This document shows, piece after piece, positions 17,421 to 26,127 of a stretch of 64,000 nucleotides of DNA. Both the position numbers and the translations under genes were made by a program. The DNA is from VAXT01 sp038040395 (lineage in GTDB: Bacteria > Actinomycetota > Thermoleophilia > Gaiellales > Gaiellaceae). The stretch's first letter is position 1. Every line of letters starts with the position of its first letter. The stretch is from NCBI GenBank assembly GCA_038040395.1, contig JBBPIJ010000006.1:52629-116628 (forward strand), written 5' to 3'. The notes beneath the pieces are model-generated. The model did not search any database. It was not told the DNA's origin and saw nothing but the letters and a program-made list of their open reading frames with translations.

Positions 17421-20400
17421 ATGCGTCGCATGCGGTTCATCTCGACCATCGTCGTCGGCGTAGCGGCGTTTGTAGCGCTCGTCATTGCAAGCCAGCACTG
17501 GACGGGTGCGTCCCCGTCTGCTTCGCCCGTCCGCTACGTGCCTGTTCCAGGCGCCGAGACCGGCGAGGAGTTCGCCGCTATGGACACGTACTGGAACGAC
17601 CGACTGACATACCCGACCGGCCACTTCAACCCGGCCTGGCTACGGAATGCCGCGCGGCAGAACGCCCGCATCGCGCGCCGCGCGCCCGACTCGAATGGTC
17701 CAGGCTCCTGGACGGCTCTCGGCCCGCAGCCGGAACGCATGACCGGCTGCACAGGTTGCTACGACTACGGGTTCACCGAGGGCCGGATCAACGCGATGGT
17801 GGTCGACCCCACGACGACCGTGCAGGGCGCGATCGTCGCCTATGCCGCGACCGTTGGCGGCGGGGTCTGGAAGACGGTCAACTGCTGTGGCACCACCACG
17901 AACTGGACCGTCACCACCGATAGCCCCTTGATTTCCACGATCGCGATCGACACCCTCGCGCTCGACCCCAACGACCACAACACGATCTACGCGGGCACCG
18001 GGGATCTGAACTACGGCTCGTTCTCGATGGGCAGCCAGGGGATCCTGAAGTCGACCGACGCCGGGGCCACGTGGACAGTGCTCGGCGCGAACGTGTTCGG
18101 CCCGGCCTACACCGAGCCGGCCGGCGAGTTCCCGCAGTACGACGCAGTCGGCAAGGTGCGCGTGGATCCCAATAACAGCAGCAAGGTCATCGCGGGCACC
18201 AAGAAGGGCCTCTTCCTCTCCTACGACGGCGGCGTCAACTGGACCGGGCCCTGCGTGACGAATGCCTTCCCGACGCAGCGGCAGGACATCACGGGGCTCG
18301 AGCTCACGAACTTGGGCGCCGGAACGACGCGGATCATCGCCGCGGTCGGCGTGCGCGGCTTTGCGACGACCGTTCAGTACGACCTCGGGATGAACGGCGC
18401 CAACGGGCTGTACGGCGCAACGATGCCCTCCAGCGGGTGCCCGACGTTCACGTCGATCGCTTCGAATGCGAACGGGTTCGTGTACACCGCCGCGATCGTG
18501 CCCGGTAGCCCTTACACACCCGGCGCGAGCATGAACGCGGGTAGCGGCGTCCCCTACTCCAATCCAACGACGGGCGACCAGCTCGGGAGGATCGACATCG
18601 CGGTCGCGCCGAGCAACCCGAGCGTCATCTACGCGCAGGTGCAGTCGATCGCAGGAAGCAGCGGCAACTGCGGCAACGCTCCCGGGTGCCAGCTCGGCAT
18701 CTGGGCGAGCGCGGACGGCGGCACCTCGTGGTCGTTCATGGCGGGCTCGGCCGGCCCGTCGCTGGGCGGCTGCGGCTTCGACTATCCGCAGAACTGGTAC
18801 GACCAGGGGCTTGCGGTCGACCCGAACAACGCGGACCGTCTCTTCATCGACACCTACGACGTCTGGTTTGCGACGCGCACCGGATCGTCGTTGACGGACC
18901 TCACGTGCGGCTACAACGGCCCGAGCGGCCATGTCGTGCACGTCGACCAGCACGCTCTCGCGTTCGTACCAGGGTCGTCCGCCATCCTCCTGATCGGAAG
19001 CGACGGCGGCGCTTTCGCGACGTTGAACGCAAACATCGCGGGGACGGGCACTCCGACGTTCCTGAACATGGACAACGGCCTGAACACGATCGAGTTCTAC
19101 TCGGGCGACATCAGCGGTAACTTCGCCAACTCCCCGAACCCATCGGCCGCGGGTGGCGCGCAGGACAACGCCCCCAGCGTGGTCGGCTTCTCCGGCTACC
19201 CGACAGGCCCCGCGCAGTGGCAGATGACGGTCGGCGGCGACGGCTTCTACGCTCGCATCGATCCCGTCGGCACCGGATCGAGCCGGCGCTACTTCGTAGG
19301 AAACAACAGCGGCGGGATGTATCGCTGCGTCAACAACTGCCTGGTCGGCGGCTCCGGCTACTCGGGCGTGACCGGCGGCTGGAGCGGCGATACACGGTCG
19401 TTCATCCAGCCCTTCGACCTCTTCCACGGCGGGATTCCCGGCGGCGACGACTGCCCTGCCGCCGGCACGCCGGGCGGTTGCGGCCATCTCGTGGACGGCA
19501 CGACCAGGGTCTGGGAGACGATCGCGGGCGGCAACGCCACGATGAACGGCGCCAGCTGGTACGTCACAAACAACCCGGGGACGCAGAACATGACCAAGCA
19601 GACGCTCGGCAACCGCTCCTTCATCAATCAGGTCAAGTACTCGCCCAAGTGGGCGAGCGACGCGATCGTCGGCACGAACGACGGCAACGTCTGGATCGGC
19701 TTCAACCTCGGCACGGGGATTGCGTCGCAGGCGAACTGGGTGAACGTCACGGGCGCCAACGCCGTACTGCCCAACCGCCCGGTGCTCGGGATCGCGCTCG
19801 ACCCGTCGGCCCCGACGGCGAGCGTGGCGACGGGCTACGCGGCGCTGGGCGGCTTCAACGCCAACACGCCGACGACGCCCGGCCACGTCTTCCAGGTCAC
19901 GTGCACGGCGACGTGCGGAACGTTCGCGTGGGCCAACAAGAGCGGCAACCTGCCCGACATCCCGGTCGACTCGATCATCGTCAACCCGAACATCCCGGCC
20001 CAGGTCTATGCCGGGACCGACTGGGGCGTGTACTACACAGACGACATCACGGTCGCCTCGCCGACGTGGTTCCGGTTCGACAACGGGATGGCGCACACGA
20101 TGATCTGGGATCTCCAGATCGACCGCGGTTCGACAACGCTCTCGGCCTGGACGCGAGGCCGCGGCGCCTATGTGTGGCCGCTGCCGGGCGCAGGGCCACC
20201 ACCGCCACCACCGCCGCCGCCTCCGCCGCCGCCACCACCACCCCCTCCGCCACCTCCACCTCCACCTCCGCCTCCGCCGCCGCCACCTCCGCCGCCTCCA
20301 CCGCCGCCGCCACCTCCGCCTCCACTTCCACCTCCACCTCCGCCTGCGCCGCCGCCACCTCCGCCTCCGCCTCCACCTCCGCCTCCGCCGCCACCTCCAA

Positions 20401-20600
20401 CAGTGCGCTGCCGGGTGCCGCGAGTGGTCGGGCTGACCCTCGGCAAGGCGAAGACCAAGATCCGCCGCGCACACTGCTCGGTCGGACGGATCCGGCGGGC
20501 ACAATCACGGCGAGTCGGACGCGTCATCTCGCAGAGCCCGCGGCCCGGCACGATCAAGCGCCGCGGCTATCCGGTCAAGCTCGTCGTCGGCCGGCGCTAG
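17421..20600 (+). CDS. Secreted sortilin/BNR-type beta-propeller with polyproline-PASTA tail
   Basis: 1059 residues. Signal peptide 1-~27. The body is a multi-bladed propeller with Asp-box motifs STDAGATWTV (~210), SYDGGVNWTG (~267) and SADGGTSWSF (~430), as in exo-alpha-sialidase/xyloglucanase/VPS10-type propellers. Many Cys pairs suggest oxidative folding outside the cell. A near-pure proline tract (~925-993) leads to a PASTA-like domain (~994-1059) with blocks VRCRVPRVVGL, HCSVGR, ISQSPRPGTIK and VKLVVGRR. Catalytic residues cannot be assigned; a binding role is as likely. The strong purine-rich ribosome binding site and own terminator indicate a single-gene unit. Confidence 0.82.
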   Translation: MRRMRFISTIVVGVAAFVALVIASQHWTGASPSASPVRYVPVPGAETGEEFAAMDTYWNDRLTYPTGHFNPAWLRNAARQNARIARRAPDSNGPGSWTALGPQPERMTGCTGCYDYGFTEGRINAMVVDPTTTVQGAIVAYAATVGGGVWKTVNCCGTTTNWTVTTDSPLISTIAIDTLALDPNDHNTIYAGTGDLNYGSFSMGSQGILKSTDAGATWTVLGANVFGPAYTEPAGEFPQYDAVGKVRVDPNNSSKVIAGTKKGLFLSYDGGVNWTGPCVTNAFPTQRQDITGLELTNLGAGTTRIIAAVGVRGFATTVQYDLGMNGANGLYGATMPSSGCPTFTSIASNANGFVYTAAIVPGSPYTPGASMNAGSGVPYSNPTTGDQLGRIDIAVAPSNPSVIYAQVQSIAGSSGNCGNAPGCQLGIWASADGGTSWSFMAGSAGPSLGGCGFDYPQNWYDQGLAVDPNNADRLFIDTYDVWFATRTGSSLTDLTCGYNGPSGHVVHVDQHALAFVPGSSAILLIGSDGGAFATLNANIAGTGTPTFLNMDNGLNTIEFYSGDISGNFANSPNPSAAGGAQDNAPSVVGFSGYPTGPAQWQMTVGGDGFYARIDPVGTGSSRRYFVGNNSGGMYRCVNNCLVGGSGYSGVTGGWSGDTRSFIQPFDLFHGGIPGGDDCPAAGTPGGCGHLVDGTTRVWETIAGGNATMNGASWYVTNNPGTQNMTKQTLGNRSFINQVKYSPKWASDAIVGTNDGNVWIGFNLGTGIASQANWVNVTGANAVLPNRPVLGIALDPSAPTASVATGYAALGGFNANTPTTPGHVFQVTCTATCGTFAWANKSGNLPDIPVDSIIVNPNIPAQVYAGTDWGVYYTDDITVASPTWFRFDNGMAHTMIWDLQIDRGSTTLSAWTRGRGAYVWPLPGAGPPPPPPPPPPPPPPPPPPPPPPPPPPPPPPPPPPPPPPPPPPPLPPPPPPAPPPPPPPPPPPPPPPPPTVRCRVPRVVGLTLGKAKTKIRRAHCSVGRIRRAQSRRVGRVISQSPRPGTIKRRGYPVKLVVGRR

Positions 20601-20621
20601 TCACATCGACAGATGAAACGA

Positions 20622-20656
20622 GAGGGGGCGCCAAATTGGCGCCCCCTCTTTCGTTC
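20622..20656 (+). terminator. Intrinsic terminator after the tailed propeller gene
   Basis: Perfect 11-bp stem GAGGGGGCGCC (20622-20632) / GGCGCCCCCTC (20638-20648), 5-nt loop, followed by TTTCGTTC. It begins 21 bp after the stop codon. Confidence 0.8.
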
Positions 20657-20678
20657 TCACCTGTCACGGCTCCGGCGC

Positions 20679-21376
20679 TCATGCCCCCGAACCACAAATC
20701 GCGAAGTTGAGTTTCGAGTCCCGAGCGATCGAGGCTGACTGGGTCGCAAAACCGTAGTACCGGCGCAGGGCATCCCCTGCCTTCGCTGCGTCGCCCGACC
20801 GTCCCGCGTCGATCACGCGCTGGAGCTCTTTCTCGGCCGAGCTTGTCTTGCTTATCAATGCTTCTGCATCATCTCGGTGCGCGCTCGGCCAGCCGAGCAG
20901 CTCGAAGTCGCGCCGGAACTCTGAGATGACACGCAACTGTTCGGCCAGGACTGGTGCCGCGCGCGCCAGTTTCTCCTCCTCTGTGCCGGCGCTCACTTGG
21001 ATCTTGTGGAGCCGCTGTCGAACGCGCAGGTCGGTCAGTCGGACGATCTCACGGCGGCACAACTCGTCCGCGCGCCTGGCGTACTGCGCAGGAGGCACCG
21101 TTGCCTCCGGCGCGGTCTTGTCAGCATCGCCCCCCGCAAGAGACCAGTGCAGGGCAAGCGCAGCAGGCGATGACGAGCCTCCGTCGCCGCGGCAGGGGCA
21201 GCAGTTACGAGTGCGAGCGCGGTCCACAGCACGAGCGCAAGTGGGACCGCGAGCAGGGCGCGATAACGCCGGCCTCGGCGCTTCTTCTTCAGCCCTTCGG
21301 TCTCATTGTTGGACGCTGCGGCTTTCGCGCGCAGCGTCGCCGTCGCACACGTTGACGTGTCGCTTACTGAATCCAT
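20679..21376 (-). pseudogene. Frameshifted membrane-anchored hypothetical protein
   Basis: Two frames make one plausible protein. The first (ATG 21376) gives a basic N-terminus (KKKRRGRRYR) and a transmembrane helix (ALLAVPLALVLWTALALV). After ~21190 it becomes Arg-rich noise. The second frame, good from ~21130 to the stop at 20679, gives a helical extracytoplasmic domain (PPAQYARRADELCRREIVRL ... SKTSSAEKELQRVI ... LRRYYGFATQSASIARDS). A single indel between ~21130 and 21190 joins them. It may be a sequencing error in GC-rich DNA or a real frameshift. No family recognised. The 172 bp upstream (21377-21548) shows nothing identifiable. Confidence 0.55.
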
Positions 21377-21548
21377 TCTTCCTCCCCAGATCGCCGCAGG
21401 ACCGTGGCTCCCCTCGCCAAGGCGTTACCCAATGGACTCTATGAATCGCGCGGCGGTTCCTAAAGACGGCAATTGCACGATCTCTTGCGTACTGGATTCG
21501 CAGTAGTGGGCACCGGCGGGGCGCCCGCGTCGGTTTGCCAGTTCGTCC

Positions 21549-22097
21549 CTAGCCGGTCGGAGCCCTGACGAGCCGAGCGAGCTTCCCGAGGGCCTTCATG
21601 ACCCGCAAACGCGCGGCCACCTCGGTGCAGCCGAGAGCGGTTGCGATCTCCTCGTAGCGCCGCTCGCCGAGCACGCGGAGCTCGAGCGCGGCCCGCTGGC
21701 CCTCCGGAAGCGTCTCGAGCGCGGCGGCGAGGACCGAGCCGTCGGCGGACAAACGATCATCGACCGCCTCGAAGTCGGCCTCGTACGAGCGGATCGGCAT
21801 CCCGAGGCGCTCACGCGCCTCCCGCTCGACGCGGCCCCTCTCGTAGTACCGGCGGAGCAGGTTCTTCCCGATGCCGTAGAGCCACGGCCCGGCCGAGCCG
21901 CCCATCTCGTCGCGGAAGCGCCTCAGGTTGAGCGCCACTTGCGCGAAGAGCTCTGCCGTCAGCTCCGCTGCTTCTGATTCGGGAACGCGGGCACGGAACC
22001 AGAGAAAGATCGGCTGCTTCCAGCGCAGGTAAAGCTCGCCGAGGGCTTCGGGGTCCTCGCGCGCGCGGCGGACCAGATCTGCATCGGTTTCCAGCAC
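21549..22097 (-). CDS. ECF-type RNA polymerase sigma factor
   Basis: 182 residues from GTG 22097 (the longer open frame upstream is not protein-like). Region 2 is ELYLRWKQPIFLWFRARV ... AELTAELFAQVALNLRRFRD ... PWLYGIGKNLLRRYYERGRV. Region 4 is LPEGQRAALELRVLGERRYE, then EEIATALGCTEVAARLRVMK. It recruits RNA polymerase to specific promoters. No zinc-type anti-sigma gene follows; the divergent membrane protein gene is the candidate partner. The promoter palindrome implies autoregulation. Confidence 0.9.
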   Translation of the reverse strand: MLETDADLVRRAREDPEALGELYLRWKQPIFLWFRARVPESEAAELTAELFAQVALNLRRFRDEMGGSAGPWLYGIGKNLLRRYYERGRVEREARERLGMPIRSYEADFEAVDDRLSADGSVLAAALETLPEGQRAALELRVLGERRYEEIATALGCTEVAARLRVMKALGKLARLVRAPTG

Positions 22098-22160
22098 GTC
22101 ATCCCCATATACACCGGTGAGACGGAAACGTTTCCGCCGCTCGGCGCATTGAAGGAGAGG
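22098..22160. promoter_or_regulatory. Divergent ECF promoter region with palindrome CGGAAACGTTTCCG
   Basis: A perfect 14-bp palindrome (22123-22136) gives GGAAAC, resembling the ECF -35 GGAAC, on both strands. On the minus strand GTATAT follows after 17 nt, close to the sigma GTG. On the plus strand the expected -10 lies just before the ATG at 22161. One site could serve both genes. Confidence 0.5.
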
Positions 22161-23147
22161 ATGACCGCTAACGACGCTCTCCATGACGACCTCGCCGCGG
22201 CTTACGGCCGGCATCTGGAAAGCCGCCGTGCCCACCGGCACAAACTGCGCGCTGCGGCGATCGCCTGCATGGCCGCACTCGTCGTCGCAGGCGGGGCCTT
22301 CGGTGCGGCGACCCTTCTCGGCTGGCCCGCGCCCGAGCACGTGAAGCGGGAGCTCGCCGCCGTCGATCGTGGGCTCCCCGAGGACCTGCGCCTGAACCCC
22401 GACGTCGAACATGCAAGCGCAGTCGCGTCAACCGGATCCTCGACGCTGTATGCGGCTGCACTCAAGGACGGGGGCCGCTGCACGGAGCTCGTGACGGCAG
22501 ACGATCGCGGGCGCGGCGCCACGTGCACCACCGGATCCGACCAAATCGCTCGTCCGATCGACGTCACCGTCCCGTCAGACGACAGGGCCGGAGACGAAGC
22601 TCCGGTAGTCCTTGCCGGCAGGCTGAACGCTGCACAGGGAGCAGAGCTCGTGATCGCCTACGAGGACGGGGGGAGCGATGCGATCCCGCTCGGCGAGGAC
22701 CGGTACTTCGTGTTCGAGGTTCCCGCAGAGCACCGCGCCTCCGCGCACACCTCTGGGTTCCGCTTGATCGCGCGCGACGACGGAGGCGCGATCTTCGCGA
22801 CCAGCACGGTTCCGGCCGACTGGGACGACGAAGCCGTTCCCGACGAGGCCGCCCCGCTCTTCGTCAGTACCCGCTCGGATGAGTCGGACTTGACGAAGGT
22901 CTACGGTCTCGAGGGTCATGTGAGCGCCGAGGGCGCCGCCTCGCTCGAGCTCGACTACGGCGACGGTGACCGTGTACGGATCGCGATCGAGGCGGACGGG
23001 GGCTTCGAGTACAGCGTCCCGCAGGATCGGGTGGACGACTTCATGGAGCCGCGGATGCTCGTCGCCCGCGATCGGGATGGAACCGCGATTGTCTCGAGAC
23101 CTGTCGCCGCCGTCGCCTACTGGCGCGGCCGCGAGCGCGGTCACTAG
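22161..23147 (+). CDS. Single-pass membrane protein divergent from ECF sigma factor
   Basis: 328 residues from ATG 22161, preceded by AAGGAGAGG; a TTG at 22149 is an alternative. A short cytoplasmic N-terminus (MTANDALHDDLAAAYGRHLE) precedes one transmembrane helix (~28-50, AAAIACMAALVVAGGAFGAA) and a ~275-residue acidic outer domain with repeated beta-rich segments. No zinc anti-sigma motif (HxxxCxxC) is present. The position suggests a sensor or target of the sigma factor; this is inference from context only. Confidence 0.65.
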   Translation: MTANDALHDDLAAAYGRHLESRRAHRHKLRAAAIACMAALVVAGGAFGAATLLGWPAPEHVKRELAAVDRGLPEDLRLNPDVEHASAVASTGSSTLYAAALKDGGRCTELVTADDRGRGATCTTGSDQIARPIDVTVPSDDRAGDEAPVVLAGRLNAAQGAELVIAYEDGGSDAIPLGEDRYFVFEVPAEHRASAHTSGFRLIARDDGGAIFATSTVPADWDDEAVPDEAAPLFVSTRSDESDLTKVYGLEGHVSAEGAASLELDYGDGDRVRIAIEADGGFEYSVPQDRVDDFMEPRMLVARDRDGTAIVSRPVAAVAYWRGRERGH

Positions 23148-23159
23148 GAGAGCACAATC

Positions 23160-23790
23160 CGAGAGGCGGCTCCGCCGGGCGGGAGGTCTCGCCGGTCAGG
23201 GAAGCAACGTGGTGCGGTCCCCTAAAAACCGCCTCCCGGTTTCCTGACGTGTCGCTTCGTGCCCGTATGCGAGCGGAACAGTGCTACGACGCACGGGCCG
23301 CTCGCAGGAGGGCGCGGAGGTGCGCGAGGCGGCGGGCGGAGCCGGGCTTCGCCCAGCGGGAGCCTGTCGCCGGTCAGGGAAGCGGGGTGGTGCGGTCCCG
23401 TGAGCACTGTCTCCCGGTTTCCTGACGTGTCGCTGAGTGCCCGTAGGCCGGTGGGACAGTGTTAGGACACACGGCCCGCCGGCCGGAGGGCGCTCAGCGG
23501 CGCGAGGCGAGCCCGGAGCCCGTTTCCGCCGGGCGGGAGGGCTCGCCGGTCAGGGAAGCGGGATGGTGCGGTCCCGTGAGCACTGTCTCCCGGTTTCCTG
23601 ACGTGTCGCTGAGTGCCCNNNNNNNNNNNNNNNNNNNNNNNNNNNNNNNNNNNNNNNNNNNNNNNNNNNNNNNNNNNNNNNNNNNNNNNNNNNNNNNNNN
23701 NNNNNNNNNNNNNNNNNNGTAGGCCGGTGGGACAGTGTTAGGACACACGGCCCGCCGGCCGGGAGGGCTCGCCGGTCAGGGAAGCGGGAT
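23160..23790. repeat. Tandem ~177-bp hairpin-rich repeat array, interrupted by assembly gap
   Basis: At least three copies of a unit containing CTCGCCGGTCAGGGAAGC, then CCCGGTTTCCTGACGTGTCG. The CGGTTTCC landmark recurs at 23237, 23415 and 23591 (spacing 178 and 176). Each unit folds into two hairpins: GTCAGG..TTTCCTGAC, and a longer one with arms CGCTGAGTGCCC..GGGCGCTCAGCG enclosing GGCCGG..CCGGCC. The last copy runs directly into the tRNA-Ala fragment at 23790. No coding potential. A fourth copy abuts the intact tRNA-Ala at 33427. Copies differ by a few substitutions. Confidence 0.85.
23619..23718. other. Assembly gap (100 N)
   Basis: Exactly 100 Ns. The bases on either side (..GAGTGCCC / GTAGGCCGG..) are contiguous in the other repeat copies, so the gap sits inside the repeat and hides an unknown number of units. 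Confidence 0.98.
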
Positions 23791-23829
23791 GGAGCTAGTC
23801 GGACTCGAACCGACGACCTCCGGTGCGAT
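23790..23829 (-). pseudogene. tRNA-Ala 3'-half fragment
   Basis: Reads (minus strand) as the anticodon-loop sequence ATCGCACC, a 2-nt-shortened stem, then the full T-arm and 3' acceptor strand identical to the intact tRNA-Ala at 33427-33499, in the same orientation. Identity continues ~25 bp into the adjacent repeat. The 5' half is absent. This is the left boundary of the accessory segment. From 23830 to 24006 nothing else is recognisable. Confidence 0.85.
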
Positions 23830-24006
23830 AACGGCTGACGCGACTCACGTAACGCTGATGCGGCGCTGCCAAGCCAGCTGCGGTTCGTTCACATCAGACG
23901 AGTTCACCTCGGTTCGGTAGCACCGACGGTATAACCGGCAAAGAACCTCGCGGCCGCCGAGAGCCCCGCGGCCTAGCTTTACGGCGCGGCCGCAGCTCCG
24001 TGGCCC

Positions 24007-26046
24007 TCAGCGGCCGAGCGTGATCCCGATGACGCGAGCGCGCCGAACTGTGAAGGTCGCCTTGCCCACTCGATGCCGGACGGGCTTGGTAGACGTCGTG
24101 ATCCGTCGAATCGCGGCGGCTGTGCGCGCGGGGTATGCGGAGAGGAGAGCGCTGCTTCGGCTGCCGAGCGTGATCCCGTGGGTCGTGCGAAACCGCTTTG
24201 ATCGGACCACGATGGCGCGAATCCGACTTGCGACGACGCGCACCCGCAGGCCCGCCACGCGCCTGGTTTTCGCCCCGAGCTTCAGCTTGCCCGCTCGACC
24301 TGCATAGGGATCGATCAACCTTGCCTGTTCGGCCGGGTTCTGGCGCAGTCTCAGCTTGAGGCCTTTGACCTCCGGCGGAACCTTGTACACAGGGCTCGTG
24401 AACGGCCGGTGGCCGAAGGCGGTGATCCTAAGCCTCCAGAACCCTTCCGCCACATCCCAGCCGAAAAACCCGTTGCGTCCCGTCACTTGTGGGTTCACCT
24501 GCGGGACGAAGCCCGAGACGCCGGGCCTGCCGAACGGGCCGGCCTTCTTCAGTGCGAACTGAAGGCGGACGGTGGCCGCTTCCACCGGCCGACCGGTCTT
24601 CACGTCGAGAACGCTGCCGCTCGGGTCGTGGACGTCGATCTCGCCCTTCCATTCGTAGATGTAGTAGTCGCCCGAGGGGTGCTCACAAAAGAACTGCACG
24701 ACCAGCGATCCCGAGCTGATGTCTTGGGATCGGACTGAAACTTGCGCATACGGGCGGTCCGGGAAAAAGCGCACTTCCGCCGGCACACGGTTGCCGCCCA
24801 CATACGTACTCGCGCCGTTGATCCGGCGGGCCCCTGCTTCGCATGGGTTGCGGTCGTTCACGAAGGTCAGCACACATCCGCTCTGGTCCGACCCGCCTCC
24901 GAGGATGATCGCAGGCACGTTCACGCCATTCGCGACGACGGGGCTGCCGCACCCCCCGCCCGCTGTTGCCCACGTATCGCCCACGTTCGGCGTCCGGAGC
25001 TCTTGGCCCTCGAAATGGCCGAAATTGCCCGAGATGTGAGTCGCGGGCTCGACACTTGCCGAGTGCGCCTGCGCCGAAATGAGGTAGACGTCGTTCCCGA
25101 GCACGGCTACCTGCTCGCCGACCCCAGGGCCGATCTGATCGACGAGCTGCCCGTTGGGCGCGATGACGGCGAGTGCGACGCGATCGCCGTGGTTCCTCAG
25201 GGCAACGTAGAGGCGCCCGTTAGCGAGGTCGACATCGTGAGGCACCGGATTCTCAATCAGCACTTCGAGCCGCGGCGTCGCGGGCAGGATGCGCCCCGAC
25301 GCGTCCAGGTGCAGAAGCTGAGGACCGCCTCTCGCAGCCGCCGTCGTCAGGACATAGATCGAACCGTCCGGCGCGAGCGCGAGGCCGGGAAGAAACGCGT
25401 TTCCGCCGCTGCCCGGCTGGGGCGTCAGGCGAGCGGTCACCTGTCCGGCAGGGTTGAAGCGGACGATCTGCGCGTCCGCGGACCCGCAGCAGGCGCGCGT
25501 CGTCGCGTAGATGTTCCCGACAGCGTCGACCTCGAGGTCGCCGCTGGTGTTGCTGCTGAGCTGACCCTCGCCGAACTCACGTACGAATGCGCCCTCCGCC
25601 GTGTAGACCCGTATCGCTCCGCCGACGTTCTCGGGTCGCACGTACACGAGTCCGTCCGGGCCGATCGCGATGCCGGCCACCGCGCCCCCCGAGCTCCTCG
25701 TCGCCACCCAGTCCCGCAGGAAACGACCGTCTGCGGCAAAAACGGCGACTCGGCTCCGGCCCGGGCCCGCAATGCCGACGTAGACGTTGCCCCCGGCGTC
25801 GACGGCGAGGCCGCCGTCGGCCGGCGTCCACTCGCTCAGCGCGGGCGGCAAAGAGATCGAGCCGACCGCGATGTGCTTGACGAGCGTGGGCGCCGCTTGC
25901 CCGGCCCGTGGCGCGTTCCCGGCGGCGGGCGTGCTCGACGTTCGAACCAGGCCGACGGCAAGCGCGACCAATGCGCCGCCGACGACGACGGCGAGCAGCG
26001 TGCGGGCGCGCGTACGGCCTCGCACCGGCTCTCTCCGTCTGAACAT
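24007..26046 (-). CDS. Secreted NHL-type beta-propeller protein
   Basis: 679 residues. A basic N-terminus and signal anchor (~17-37, LLAVVVGGALVALAVGLV) precede NHL-like repeats (~70-330; DGGLAVDAGGNVYVGI, IAIGPDGLVYVRP, DLEVDAVGNIYATT, LALAPDGSIYVLT). A Cys-containing beta domain (~340-590) follows, then a very basic C-terminal ~90 residues (GKLKLGAKTRRVAGLRVRVV; RVGKATFTVRRARVIGITLG). It does not have the polyproline-PASTA tail. NHL propellers are usually binding scaffolds; no active site is seen. TACCCT lies 8 nt before the ATG, suggesting a leaderless transcript. Confidence 0.75.
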   Translation of the reverse strand: MFRRREPVRGRTRARTLLAVVVGGALVALAVGLVRTSSTPAAGNAPRAGQAAPTLVKHIAVGSISLPPALSEWTPADGGLAVDAGGNVYVGIAGPGRSRVAVFAADGRFLRDWVATRSSGGAVAGIAIGPDGLVYVRPENVGGAIRVYTAEGAFVREFGEGQLSSNTSGDLEVDAVGNIYATTRACCGSADAQIVRFNPAGQVTARLTPQPGSGGNAFLPGLALAPDGSIYVLTTAAARGGPQLLHLDASGRILPATPRLEVLIENPVPHDVDLANGRLYVALRNHGDRVALAVIAPNGQLVDQIGPGVGEQVAVLGNDVYLISAQAHSASVEPATHISGNFGHFEGQELRTPNVGDTWATAGGGCGSPVVANGVNVPAIILGGGSDQSGCVLTFVNDRNPCEAGARRINGASTYVGGNRVPAEVRFFPDRPYAQVSVRSQDISSGSLVVQFFCEHPSGDYYIYEWKGEIDVHDPSGSVLDVKTGRPVEAATVRLQFALKKAGPFGRPGVSGFVPQVNPQVTGRNGFFGWDVAEGFWRLRITAFGHRPFTSPVYKVPPEVKGLKLRLRQNPAEQARLIDPYAGRAGKLKLGAKTRRVAGLRVRVVASRIRAIVVRSKRFRTTHGITLGSRSSALLSAYPARTAAAIRRITTSTKPVRHRVGKATFTVRRARVIGITLGR

Positions 26047-26054
26047 CTTGCTAC

Positions 26055-26060
26055 AGGGTA
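26055..26060 (-). promoter_or_regulatory. -10 box (TACCCT) of the NHL-protein gene
   Basis: TACCCT on the minus strand ends 8 nt upstream of the ATG at 26046, fitting TANNNT spacing for a leaderless mRNA. Confidence 0.4.
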
Positions 26061-26127
26061 GACCTCCGCCGCGGTGTTGAGAAGCCGACTAGGTACAAGC
26101 CGTCAGCTGAACGGAAATCGAGAGCGC

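Noticed and set aside
17640..20504. 954-codon antisense frame, and other long antisense frames at 12079-13386, 29050-31272 and 9980-11473
   Set aside because: Arg/Val/Asp-rich shadow translations expected in GC-rich DNA, opposite clearly recognisable genes.
20601..20621. A regulatory leader between the propeller gene and its terminator
   Set aside because: Only 21 bp with no distinct feature.
23459..23722. Open frames running through the N gap
   Set aside because: They exist only because Ns contain no stops; the DNA is non-coding hairpin repeat.
23160..23790. CRISPR array
   Set aside because: Units of ~177 bp are repeated whole, without short repeats alternating with unique spacers, and no cas genes are near.
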